The notes beneath the pieces are model-generated. The model was not told the origin of the DNA and did no database searches. It worked only from the letters and a program-made list of their open reading frames with translations. A stretch of DNA of 64,000 nt. Source: Pseudomonas wadenswilerensis. Its GTDB lineage: Bacteria; Pseudomonadota; Gammaproteobacteria; Pseudomonadales; Pseudomonadaceae. This document shows positions 9,338-18,060 of this stretch, piece by piece (within the stretch, counting starts at the first letter, position 1; each line of letters starts with the position of its first letter). The DNA lies in assembly GCF_900497695.1 (NCBI RefSeq), contig NZ_UIDD01000007.1:682001-746000 (forward strand), read 5' to 3'. The translations under genes were made by a program, and so were the position numbers.

Positions 9338-10840
9338 TCACCCGATGCGGTGCCAGACCCTCCGGTCCCGGGCCAGCAACTCATCCGCCGCCGTCGGGCC
9401 ATTTTCGCCGGCGGCATAGGGCTGCACCTCGCCGCCCTCCTTCCAGGCATCGAGAAACGGTTGCACTGCGCGCCAGCCGTTCTCGATGTTGTCGGCGCGC
9501 TGGAACAACGTCTGGTCGCCGGTCAGGCAATCGTAGATCAGCGTCTCGTAGCCCGTGGACGGCTGCATCTTGAAAAAGTCCTTGTAGGCAAAACCCAGCT
9601 CGACGTTCTCCATGGCCAGGGCCGGGCCCGGGCGCTTGGCCTGCAGGTCGAACCACATGCCTTCGTTGGGCTGGATCTGGATCTTCAGGTAGTTGGGCTT
9701 GAGCCGCTCGACCTCGGTGTCACGAAACTGGGCATAGGGCGCTGGCTTGAAGCAGATGGCAATCTCGGTATCGCGCACGCTCATGCGCTTGCCGGTGCGC
9801 AGGTAGAACGGCACGCCGACCCAGCGCCAATTGTCGATCATCACCTTGAGCGCGACGAAGGTTTCGGTGTTGCTGTCGGGCTCGACCCGCGGCTCTTCGC
9901 GGTAACCGGGCACGTTCTTGCGCCCCTGCTTGCCCGCCGTGTACTGGCCGCGCACCGAGTGCTTCAGGGCCATGTTTTTCGACCAGGGCCGGATCGCGCC
10001 GATGACCTTGGCTTTCTCGCTTCGGACCGCATCGGCGCCAAAGGCTGCCGGCGGCTCCATGGCGACCATGGCCAGTAACTGGAACAAGTGGTTGGGCACC
10101 ATGTCCCGTAATGCGCCGGTATTGTCGTAGAAGGCGCCGCGGCTTTCGACGCCGACGGTTTCGGCAGCGGTAATCTGCACATGATCGATGTAGTGGTTGT
10201 TCCAGAACGCTTCGAACAGGCCGTTGGAAAAGCGGCTGACGAGGATGTTCTGCACCGTCTCTTTGCCCAGGTAGTGGTCGATGCGATAGATCTGCTTTTC
10301 GCTCATGACCTTGAGCAGGCAGGCGTTGAGCGCTTCGGCACTGGCCAGGTCCGAGCCGAAGGGTTTTTCCACCACCACCCGGCGAAAGCCATCGGTTTCG
10401 TCGAGCAGGCCGGCGGCGCCCAGGCGCTGCACCACTTCGCTGAAAAAGCGCGGCGAGGTGGCCAGGTAGAACACCGCGTTGGCACTGGGGTTGCTGCGGA
10501 TGCGTTCGGCGATGGCCTGGTAGGTGGCTTCGTCGAGAAAGTCGCCGGTCAGGTAGCCGATGCGCTTGGCCAGGCGTGCCCAGAGCTTGTCATCCAGGCA
10601 CTTGCTGGCGCCTTCACTGGCCTTGTCGCGCTCGCGCATGAAGGCTTCCAGGCGCGCGGCGAATTCACGGTCGGTGGCGGCGTTATGGTCGACGCCGATG
10701 ATCCGCAGGCCCTTGTCGAGCAAGCCGTCGCGGCTCAGGTTGTACAGCGCCGGCATCAACAGGCGTTTGACCAGGTCGCCGTTGGCGCCAAACAGGAACA
10801 GGTTGCAAGGCGGGGCCGCTTCGATTTGTGTTTTGCTCAT
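9338..10840 (-). CDS. zwf: Glucose-6-phosphate 1-dehydrogenase
   Basis: A 500-residue enzyme oxidising glucose 6-phosphate to 6-phosphogluconolactone with NAD(P)+. The N-terminal dinucleotide motif is [10 protein letters not shown]. The substrate-binding/catalytic signature RIDHYLGKE is complete and is followed by [26 protein letters not shown] precedes it. Length matches the family. Its ATG overlaps the gnd stop codon in an ATGA arrangement, so gnd and zwf are translationally coupled. Pseudomonads usually carry several zwf copies; the more familiar one is next to edd/hexR, so this gnd-linked copy is probably a paralogue. Confidence 0.95.
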   Translation of the reverse strand: MSKTQIEAAPPCNLFLFGANGDLVKRLLMPALYNLSRDGLLDKGLRIIGVDHNAATDREFAARLEAFMRERDKASEGASKCLDDKLWARLAKRIGYLTGDFLDEATYQAIAERIRSNPSANAVFYLATSPRFFSEVVQRLGAAGLLDETDGFRRVVVEKPFGSDLASAEALNACLLKVMSEKQIYRIDHYLGKETVQNILVSRFSNGLFEAFWNNHYIDHVQITAAETVGVESRGAFYDNTGALRDMVPNHLFQLLAMVAMEPPAAFGADAVRSEKAKVIGAIRPWSKNMALKHSVRGQYTAGKQGRKNVPGYREEPRVEPDSNTETFVALKVMIDNWRWVGVPFYLRTGKRMSVRDTEIAICFKPAPYAQFRDTEVERLKPNYLKIQIQPNEGMWFDLQAKRPGPALAMENVELGFAYKDFFKMQPSTGYETLIYDCLTGDQTLFQRADNIENGWRAVQPFLDAWKEGGEVQPYAAGENGPTAADELLARDRRVWHRIG

Positions 10841-11820
10841 TCGGCGTTCTTCTCGACATGACCACCAAAGCCGAAGCGCATGGCCGACAGCATGCGGTCG
10901 GCATAGGTGCCCTGCTGCTGGCGCGAACGAAAGCGGGCGAACAGGGCGCTGGACAACACCGGCACCGGCACCGCCTGCTCCACCGCCGCATCGATGGTCC
11001 AGCGCCCTTCACCGCTGTCGGCCACCGAGCCGCTGTAGCCGCCCAGTTGCGGATCGGCCACCAGGGCATCGGCGGTGAGGTCGAGCAGCCAGGAGGTGAC
11101 CACGCTGCCACGGCGCCAGACTTCAGCGATTTCGGCCAGGTTCAGGTCAAAGCGCTGCTCGGCCGGCAAGGCATCGCTGCCCTTGCTCTTGAGCAGGTCG
11201 AAACCTTCGGCATAGGCCTGCATCAGGCCGTACTCGATGCCGTTGTGGATCATCTTCACGTAGTGTCCGGCACCTGCAGGGCCGGCATGGATATAGCCTT
11301 GCTCGGCACGTTCGGCCGGGCCCTGGCGGCCCCGGGTGCGAGGGATGTCACCGACCCCGGGGGCGAGGGTTGCGAACAGCGGATCGAGACGATCGACCAC
11401 GGCCTTTTCGCCGCCGATCATCATGCAGTAGCCCCGTTCCAGGCCCCAGACACCGCCCGAGGTGCCGACGTCGATATAGTGCAGGTTGCGCGTGCCCAGC
11501 TCGGCGGCACGGCGCATATCGTCCTTGTAGAAGGTGTTGCCGCCATCGATGATCACATCGTCGGCATCCAGCAGGTCGGCCAGTTGCGCAATGGTCTGCT
11601 CGGTCGGCTCACCGGCCGGCAACATCACCCACACCGCGCGTGGTTTCTCCAGCTTGCCCACCAGTGCGCCAAGGTCGTGGGCGCCATTGGCACCTTCCTT
11701 GACCAGGGTTTCCACCGCCTGGCGATCACGGTCATGCACCACCATCCGGTGCCCGCCACGCATCAAGCGCCGTGCAATATTGCCGCCCATGCGGCCCAGC
11801 CCCACGATTCCCAATTGCAT
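10837..11820 (-). CDS. gnd: 6-phosphogluconate dehydrogenase, decarboxylating (short GntZ/YqeC type)
   Basis: A 327-residue enzyme that oxidatively decarboxylates 6-phosphogluconate to ribulose 5-phosphate. It has the N-terminal [18 protein letters not shown] nucleotide-binding motif, [21 protein letters not shown] and the catalytic-region [20 protein letters not shown] with the Lys and Asn expected. At about 330 residues it is the short, often NAD+-preferring form, not the 470-residue form of enteric bacteria. It is the first gene of the gnd-zwf unit and overlaps zwf by four bases. Confidence 0.93.
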   Translation of the reverse strand: MQLGIVGLGRMGGNIARRLMRGGHRMVVHDRDRQAVETLVKEGANGAHDLGALVGKLEKPRAVWVMLPAGEPTEQTIAQLADLLDADDVIIDGGNTFYKDDMRRAAELGTRNLHYIDVGTSGGVWGLERGYCMMIGGEKAVVDRLDPLFATLAPGVGDIPRTRGRQGPAERAEQGYIHAGPAGAGHYVKMIHNGIEYGLMQAYAEGFDLLKSKGSDALPAEQRFDLNLAEIAEVWRRGSVVTSWLLDLTADALVADPQLGGYSGSVADSGEGRWTIDAAVEQAVPVPVLSSALFARFRSRQQQGTYADRMLSAMRFGFGGHVEKNAE

Positions 11821-12017
11821 GTGCGATGCTCCCCTGGAATGAAAAATGCCGGTTCAGGCCTTCAAGGTTAGTCCAGCCATCGCCCACTTGGTTCAGCGAC
11901 GAACGGCAAGACACCCAGAAACAAAAAAGTTCCCATGACCGACAAAAGAATTCAGAATCGCCGCCGATCAAGCAGCTACGCTGTTAGAAAAACGACCCAC
12001 CCTATGCGAGGTGTGCA

Positions 12018-12185
12018 ATGGGAACCCTTCTGCCGAAAATGCCTGCCCAGACCCTCTACGTGACGGTTCACCGCGACGAGTTGCGTCGCCTCAAAGAAGA
12101 ACGCGACCAGTTGCAACAACAAGTCGCCCGGCTCAACCTGCTGCTGCAGCAAGCGCAGGATGGCCAGGTGCCCGCTCGCGCCTGA
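12018..12185 (+). CDS. Small coiled-coil protein, 55 residues
   Basis: A short reading frame beginning MGTLLPKMPAQTLYVTVHR and continuing into a Lys/Glu/Gln/Leu-rich helix (RLKEERDQLQQQVARLN, then LLLQQAQ) with leucines at heptad spacing, so a short coiled coil is likely. An RBS-like gcgagg lies seven bases before the ATG. The codon use looks like that of its neighbours. It is a single gene between the divergent gnd and the glgA region. Function unknown; the coiled coil suggests dimerisation or a partner protein. Confidence 0.6.
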   Translation: MGTLLPKMPAQTLYVTVHRDELRRLKEERDQLQQQVARLNLLLQQAQDGQVPARA

Positions 12186-12641
12186 CGGCGCCGCCTCTAT
12201 CGTTGGAATGGCCAGCAGTGGCTGATCAGCAGCCACCATTCCTCGCTGTTGCCGCGCGGCTGAATTTGCGCCATGACCTGCGGTACAAATGCTGCAGGTA
12301 TTCCCGCCAGCAAAAGTGACCAGCGGGTCACATATTTCACGATATCTCTCCTACACTCGGTATTCGGCCAGACATCGCCCGGAAAACTCGACTGAAATTA
12401 GTCGAAACTTCTGGAATCGCGGTAGGTCAGGAACTAAGTAGGCCATCGATTCCGCTTCAACGGACGCGGCCCACCCATCCCATATCGTCACCACGCCGTC
12501 GGCAGGACGCCGGCTTGCGTAGCGCTTGTGCGCTTGGCTTCGGGGCATGGAATGCAAGGCAAGACCACTTATAGAGAGAAGTATCAGCAGAGAAACAACA
12601 ACGGGCGCCCACGCCCGCACAACATAGGGACGGAGAGAAGT
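12186..12641. other. Long intergenic/leader region upstream of glgA
   Basis: 456 bp without a credible gene. It holds a perfect 6+6 palindrome gtgaccagcgggtcac (12316-12331), a ctacact hexamer-like element at 12351 that resembles a stationary-phase (RpoS-type) -10, and a short hairpin cgggcgcccacgcccg (12602-12617) about 14 bp before the glgA RBS. The minus-strand frame over 12351-12755 overlaps the glgA start and has no family-like features. The promoter call is weak and based on pattern only. Confidence 0.4.
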
Positions 12642-14201
12642 ATGATCAGTGCCGCTGTCGAACCTCATGTAGAGCATTTCACCCCGGATACGCGTGAGTC
12701 GCTTGGAGCGGATTTCACGCCGACAGCCAAGGCACTGGGTGCTGACCCCAGACATTCATCGAAGAAGCGCAAAGTGTTGTTCGTTACCTCGGAAATCGCC
12801 GACCTGGTCAAGACCGGCGGCCTGGGCGATGTCTCGGCGGCATTGCCACGAGCCATGCGCCACTTGCACGATGTGCGGGTGCTGATCCCCGGTTACCCGC
12901 AAGTGCTGGAGAGCGACAACCCGATCCACCTGGTCGGCGAACTGGGCGGCCACGCAGCGCTGCCGCCATGCAAGATCGGCCGCATGGACCTGGCCGACGG
13001 CCTGGTGATCTACGTGCTGATCTGTCCCGAGTTGTACCAGCGTGAAGGCACCCCCTACGGTGCCAACAACGGCCGCGACTGGCCCGACAACCATATCCGC
13101 TTCGCCCGCCTGGGCCTGGCCGCCGCGGAAATCGCTGCCGGTGAAGGCATGGTCCACTGGAAGCCCGACCTGGTCCACGCCCACGACTGGCCCGCCGGCC
13201 TGGCCCCGGCCTACATGCACTGGCGCGGCCTGCAGACCCCGACCCTGTTCACCATTCACAACCTGGCCTACCAGGGCGTGGTCAGCCGCGCCTGCTGCCC
13301 GGAGCTGGCGATTCCCAACCATGCCCTGCAGCAGGAAGGCATGGAGTTCTACGGCAAGCTGTCGTTCCTCAAGGCCGGCCTTGCCTATTCCAGCCATATC
13401 ACCACGGTCAGCGCCACCTACGCCCGAGAGATCACCACGCCGTCGTTCGGCTGCGGGCTGGATGGCTTTCTAGCCAGCAAGGCTCAGCAAGGCCTGCTCA
13501 GCGGCATTCCCAACGGCATCGACGAAAGCTGGGACTCGGCCAGCGACCCGCACCTGGCCCACCCCTTCAGCCTCAACGACTGGGAGGGCAAAGCCGTCAA
13601 CGCCCGGCAGGTCCGCGCGCTGTTCGAGCTGCAGCCCTCGACCGGGCCGCTGTTCGCCGTGGTCTCGCGCCTGGTGTACCAGAAAGGCCTGGACCTGACG
13701 CTGGGGGTGGCCGACTACATTGTTCGCCAAGGCGGCCAGATCGCGATCATCGGCCGCGGCGAGCCAGAAGAAGAGCAAGCCATGAGCGAACTCGCCCTGC
13801 GCTATCCCGGGCAGATCGGCGTGCGCATCGGCTTCAACGAAACCGATGCCCGGCGCATGTTCGCCGGCAGCGATTTCCTCTTGATGCCATCTCGCTACGA
13901 ACCCTGCGGCCTGAGCCAGATGTATGCCCAGCGCTTCGGTTCGCTGCCGGTGGCACGCAACACCGGGGGCCTGGCCGACACCATCGAGAACGGCGTCACC
14001 GGTTTTCTGTTCGATGAGTCCACTGTCGACAGCTACCGCGAAGCCCTGAGCCGGGCGTTTTACGTGTACGGCAAGCAGAACCTGCTCAACGCCATGCGTT
14101 GCCTGGCCATGACCCAACCCTTCAACTGGTGCCAGGCCGTCGAGCCTTATGCCCGTCTCTACGAGGAATTGGTTGAAAACGCCCGTGTAACCCCACGCTG
14201 A
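12642..14201 (+). CDS. glgA: Glycogen synthase GlgA
   Basis: A 519-residue GT5 glycosyltransferase that extends alpha-1,4-glucan from ADP-glucose. The N-terminal donor-binding motif LVKTGGLGDVSAALP is present. HAHDWPAGLAPAYM, YQKGLDLTL, and the C-terminal MPSRYEPCGLSQMYA with TGGLADTI carry the expected catalytic and donor residues. It has about 45 extra residues before the usual KRKVLFVTSEI start. ATG 12642 is chosen because ggagagaag precedes it; the frame is open 38 codons further up without family similarity. It is the first gene of the glucan/trehalose operon, followed after 15 bp by treZ. No glgC (ADP-glucose maker) is in the window. Confidence 0.95.
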   Translation: MISAAVEPHVEHFTPDTRESLGADFTPTAKALGADPRHSSKKRKVLFVTSEIADLVKTGGLGDVSAALPRAMRHLHDVRVLIPGYPQVLESDNPIHLVGELGGHAALPPCKIGRMDLADGLVIYVLICPELYQREGTPYGANNGRDWPDNHIRFARLGLAAAEIAAGEGMVHWKPDLVHAHDWPAGLAPAYMHWRGLQTPTLFTIHNLAYQGVVSRACCPELAIPNHALQQEGMEFYGKLSFLKAGLAYSSHITTVSATYAREITTPSFGCGLDGFLASKAQQGLLSGIPNGIDESWDSASDPHLAHPFSLNDWEGKAVNARQVRALFELQPSTGPLFAVVSRLVYQKGLDLTLGVADYIVRQGGQIAIIGRGEPEEEQAMSELALRYPGQIGVRIGFNETDARRMFAGSDFLLMPSRYEPCGLSQMYAQRFGSLPVARNTGGLADTIENGVTGFLFDESTVDSYREALSRAFYVYGKQNLLNAMRCLAMTQPFNWCQAVEPYARLYEELVENARVTPR

Positions 14202-14216
14202 CGCGAGGTGGCAGGT

Positions 14217-15995
14217 ATGCCCTTGAGGTCACAGGAACAAGCGACCCACGGGGCCGCGATGCTGGACAGTAGCAGCGCCCGGTTTGCCCTCTGGGCACCG
14301 GACGCGCAACGGGTTGAAGTCGAGTTCGAAGCGGGCCCGCGTGAACCTTTGCAGGCACAGGCCGACGGCTGGTTCGTCGGCCGCCTCGCCTGCAAGGCCG
14401 GTAGCCGGTACCGCTACCGGATTGACGCTGAGCAGACGGTCGCCGACCCGGCATCGCGCTACCAGCCCGAAGGCGTGCACGGCCCCAGCGAGCTGGTGGA
14501 CCAGGCGGCCTACCGCTGGCAACATCCGAACTGGCACGGCCGCCCCTGGCACGAAGCGGTCATCTATGAGCTGCACGTCGGCCTGTGCGGCGGCTATGCC
14601 GGGGTCATCGAGCGCTTGCCGGCCCTGGCCGAGCTGGGTATTACCGCGATCGAACTGATGCCGATCGGGCAGCTCCCCGGGAATCGCAACTGGGGCTATG
14701 ACGGCGTGCTGCCGTTCGCCCCGCAGCACAGCTATGGCACCCCGGACCAACTGCGCCAACTGATTGACCAGGCGCACGGGCATGGCCTGATGGTCGTGCT
14801 GGATGTGGTCTACAACCACTTCGGCCCGGATGGCAATTACCTCGGCCGCTACGCCAGCGGGTTTTTCCGTGAGGATCGCCAGACCCCCTGGGGCGCGGCG
14901 ATCGATTTTCGCCGCCGCCAGGTGCGCGATTTCTTTATCGAGAACGCCCTGATGTGGCTGCAGGACTACCGCGTCGATGGCTTGCGCCTGGACGCCGTGC
15001 ATGCCATCGACGATCCGGACTTTCTCGCCGAACTGGCGCGCCGGGTGCGCAGCCAGATCACCCCGGGGCGTCAGGTATGGCTGAACCTTGAGAACGAACA
15101 CAACCAGGCGCACCTGCTTGAACAGGGCTTCGATGCGCAGTGGAACGACGACGGTCACAACGCCCTGCACGTGCTGCTCACCGGCGAACAGGAGGCGTAT
15201 TACGCCGACTACAGCGAGTCGACCATCGAGAAGCTGGCGCGCTGCCTGAGCCAGGGCTTTGTCTTCCAGGGCCAACCCGACCGCAACGGCCGTCCCCGCG
15301 GCGAGCCCAGCGGGCACTTGCCGCCCACAGCCTTCGTGCTGTTCCTGCAGAACCACGACCAGATCGGCAACCGCGCGTTCGGTGAGCGCCTGAACCAGCT
15401 GTGTCCGCCACAGGCCTTGCGGGCAGCCACCACCCTGTTGTTACTGTCGCCGATGATCCCGCTGTTGTTCATGGGCGATGAATGGGGCTGCGAGCAACCT
15501 TTCGTATTTTTCACCGACCATCACGACGAACTCGCCGACGCCGTGCGCGAAGGGCGACGGGCCGAATTTGCCGGCTTTGCCGCCTTCCAGGACGCAGCCA
15601 CCCGGGCACGCATTCCCGACCCCAACGCCATCAATACCTTTAACGCCTCACGGCCACGCCCGCCTGAATCGCGCCAGCGACCCTGGCTACAGTTCTACCG
15701 GCAGTTGCTGGCTCTGCGCGCCCGGCACATCGTCCCGCACCTGCCGGGTATCCATGCCCTCGGCGCACATGTGCTGGGGCCACAGGCCCTGAGTGTGCGC
15801 TGGCAATTACAGCAGGGTGGCGAGCTGCGTATCGACCTGAACCTGGGCCCGACTGCGCAACTTGCCGATCTTCCCGATGGCCCTTCGCGGCTGTTCACCT
15901 GCAGCCAGGCCAGTGTCGGCACTACACAACTACCGCCTTACACCACCCTGGTCAGCCTGACGCCGACCACACCAGCGGAGCCTGCCCATGACTGA
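14217..15995 (+). CDS. treZ: Malto-oligosyltrehalose trehalohydrolase TreZ
   Basis: A GH13 enzyme of 592 residues that releases trehalose from the end of malto-oligosyl trehalose made by TreY. It has an N-terminal beta-sandwich (FALWAPDAQRVEVEFEAG), then the amylase barrel. VVLDVVYNHFGPDGNY is region I, the nucleophile Asp is in GLRLDAVHAI, the acid/base Glu in WLNLENEHNQ, and the third Asp in FLQNHDQIGNRAFG. ATG 14217 has gaggtggcaggt upstream; a GTG three codons earlier is possible. Its last codons overlap the malQ start (ATGACTGA), showing translational coupling. Confidence 0.95.
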   Translation: MPLRSQEQATHGAAMLDSSSARFALWAPDAQRVEVEFEAGPREPLQAQADGWFVGRLACKAGSRYRYRIDAEQTVADPASRYQPEGVHGPSELVDQAAYRWQHPNWHGRPWHEAVIYELHVGLCGGYAGVIERLPALAELGITAIELMPIGQLPGNRNWGYDGVLPFAPQHSYGTPDQLRQLIDQAHGHGLMVVLDVVYNHFGPDGNYLGRYASGFFREDRQTPWGAAIDFRRRQVRDFFIENALMWLQDYRVDGLRLDAVHAIDDPDFLAELARRVRSQITPGRQVWLNLENEHNQAHLLEQGFDAQWNDDGHNALHVLLTGEQEAYYADYSESTIEKLARCLSQGFVFQGQPDRNGRPRGEPSGHLPPTAFVLFLQNHDQIGNRAFGERLNQLCPPQALRAATTLLLLSPMIPLLFMGDEWGCEQPFVFFTDHHDELADAVREGRRAEFAGFAAFQDAATRARIPDPNAINTFNASRPRPPESRQRPWLQFYRQLLALRARHIVPHLPGIHALGAHVLGPQALSVRWQLQQGGELRIDLNLGPTAQLADLPDGPSRLFTCSQASVGTTQLPPYTTLVSLTPTTPAEPAHD

Positions 15996-18060
15996 CCCAC
16001 GCTTGCAGCAACTGGCCGAACTGGCAGGCCTGGCAGTGGACTGGATCGACGCCAATGGCCGTGCCCAGCGAGTCAACGACCCGGCGCTGCAACGGGTTCT
16101 GGCAGGGCTTGGCCACCCGGCAGGCAGCACTGAAGCGATCGAAGTCAGCATCCAGGCCCTGCTCAGCGCCCACGATGCCCGCCACCTGCCGCCGCTGTTG
16201 ACGGTCGACCAGGACCTGGCACTTGAGCTGTCCGGCTATTTCCCTGCCGCGATGGATTGCCGGGTGCAGCTTGAGGATGGCAGCGAACAGTTGCTGCAAT
16301 TGGACGCTCAGGCCAGGCTTCCCGCCGGGTTGCCCATCGGCTATCACCAGGTGCAGATCGACCGGCAGCACTTTACCCTGGCCGTAGCACCGGCACGCTG
16401 CTACAGCATTGCCGATGCCCTCGACACACCGACGCCGCGCTGCTGGGGCCTGAGTGCCCAGCTGTACAGCCTGCGTCGCCCCGACGACGGTGGCTATGGT
16501 GACTGCCTGGCCCTCGAAGCGCTGGTGCGCAGCGCCGCCGAGCGCGGTGCCGATGCCCTGGCGATCAGCCCCCTGCACGCCATGTTCGCCAGCGACACCC
16601 AGCGCTACAGCCCTTACTCGCCGTCCAGCCGGCTGTTTCTCAACAGCCTCTATGCCAGCCCCGCGGCGCTGCTCGGTGATCGCGCCGTGCGCATGGCCAT
16701 TGAAGCCTGTCAGTTGCATGGCCCACTGGAGCAGCTTGAACAGCTGCCGCTGATCGACTGGCCCCAGGCAGCGTCGTTCCGCCAGCGCCTGCTGCGGGCG
16801 CTGTATCGCGACTTTATCGCCGCCGAGCACCCGTTGTTCGCCGATTTCGACAGCTATCGCCAGCACGCAGGTCCCGCCCTTGAACGTCATTGCCGTTTCG
16901 AGGTGCTGCTGGAACACGCGCTCAAGCGCGATATCGGCCAGGACTGGCGCGACTGGCCCGCCGCCTGGCACGACCCGCACAGCCCGGAGGTGAGTGCGTT
17001 CGCCCGCCAGCACAGCGAAGAGGTGGAGTTTCACGCCTTTTGCCAATGGTTGATCGAACGCAGCCTGCAGCGCGCCCAGGATGCGGCACGCAGCAATGGC
17101 ATGAGCATCGGCCTGATCGCCGATCTGGCGGTGGGGGCCGACGGCGCCGGCAGCCAGGCCTGGAGCCGCCAGGACGAGCTGCTGGCCGGCCTCAACGTCG
17201 GTGCCCCGCCCGACATCCTCAATCGCGCCGGGCAGAACTGGGGCATCTGCGCGTTCTCGCCCGAAGGTCTGCGGCGCAACGGCTACCGCGCCTTTATCGA
17301 AATGCTGCGGGCCAACTTCGCCCATGCTGGCGGCTTGCGCATCGACCACGTGATGGGCCTGCAACGCCTGTGGCTGATTCCCCAAGGCGCCACCCCGGCC
17401 GAAGGCGCCTATTTGCATTACCCGCTCGATGATCTGCTGCGCCTGCTGAGCCTTGAGTCGGTGCGCCACCAGGCCATCGTCCTCGGCGAAGACCTGGGCA
17501 CCGTGCCCGACGGCCTGCGCGAAAAGCTCGCCGCACGGGCGATCCTTGGTATGCGCGTACTGTTGTTCGAACAGGACCCGCCCGGCCATTTCAAACCCAT
17601 CCTCGACTGGCCCGACAGTGCCCTGGCCACCACCAGCACCCATGACTTGCCGCCGTTGGCCGGCTGGCTGCAGGCGCGCGATATCGACTGGAACCAGCGC
17701 CTGACCCTGATCGACGGCATCACCGAACGCCACTGGCGCGAAACGCGCCAACACGAACGCCAGGGCCTGCGGCGGATCCTTGAGCAGAACTACGGCCAGC
17801 CCCTGCAAGACAGCGACGCCCTGATCGATGCCAGCATCCGCTACCTCGGCCATACCCGCGCGCCGCTGGTGCTGGTGCCGCTGGAAGACCTGCTGGGCAT
17901 CGACGAGCAACCCAACCTGCCGGGCACCACCGACAGCCACCCGAACTGGCGCCGGCGTTTTGCCCTGACCGCTACCGGCCTGCTCGACGACGAGGACGCG
18001 GCGCGGCGCCTGGAGCTGCTGGCGCAAGCCCGCGAACAAGCCTGGGAGCGTGACCGATGA
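15988..18060 (+). CDS. malQ: 4-alpha-glucanotransferase (amylomaltase) MalQ
   Basis: A 690-residue GH77 enzyme that moves maltosyl and longer units between alpha-1,4-glucans. The nucleophile Asp is in GLRIDHVMGLQRLW, the acid/base Glu in VLGEDLGTVP, and the stabilising Asp in TTSTHDLPPLAGW. The 130-residue N-terminal extension before WGLSAQLYSLR is typical of gammaproteobacterial MalQ. It overlaps treZ by eight bases at its start and treY by four at its end (ATGA), so it is an inner gene of the operon. Its role here is probably to rework short maltodextrins left by TreY/TreZ and GlgX. Confidence 0.95.
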   Translation: MTDPRLQQLAELAGLAVDWIDANGRAQRVNDPALQRVLAGLGHPAGSTEAIEVSIQALLSAHDARHLPPLLTVDQDLALELSGYFPAAMDCRVQLEDGSEQLLQLDAQARLPAGLPIGYHQVQIDRQHFTLAVAPARCYSIADALDTPTPRCWGLSAQLYSLRRPDDGGYGDCLALEALVRSAAERGADALAISPLHAMFASDTQRYSPYSPSSRLFLNSLYASPAALLGDRAVRMAIEACQLHGPLEQLEQLPLIDWPQAASFRQRLLRALYRDFIAAEHPLFADFDSYRQHAGPALERHCRFEVLLEHALKRDIGQDWRDWPAAWHDPHSPEVSAFARQHSEEVEFHAFCQWLIERSLQRAQDAARSNGMSIGLIADLAVGADGAGSQAWSRQDELLAGLNVGAPPDILNRAGQNWGICAFSPEGLRRNGYRAFIEMLRANFAHAGGLRIDHVMGLQRLWLIPQGATPAEGAYLHYPLDDLLRLLSLESVRHQAIVLGEDLGTVPDGLREKLAARAILGMRVLLFEQDPPGHFKPILDWPDSALATTSTHDLPPLAGWLQARDIDWNQRLTLIDGITERHWRETRQHERQGLRRILEQNYGQPLQDSDALIDASIRYLGHTRAPLVLVPLEDLLGIDEQPNLPGTTDSHPNWRRRFALTATGLLDDEDAARRLELLAQAREQAWERDR

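Noticed and set aside
12351..12755. Minus-strand 134-codon frame with a hydrophobic stretch
   Set aside because: It overlaps the glgA start and RBS, has no visible RBS and no recognisable family. Kept as intergenic.
15952..18039. Minus-strand 695-codon frame
   Set aside because: Exact antisense of malQ, which carries complete catalytic motifs.
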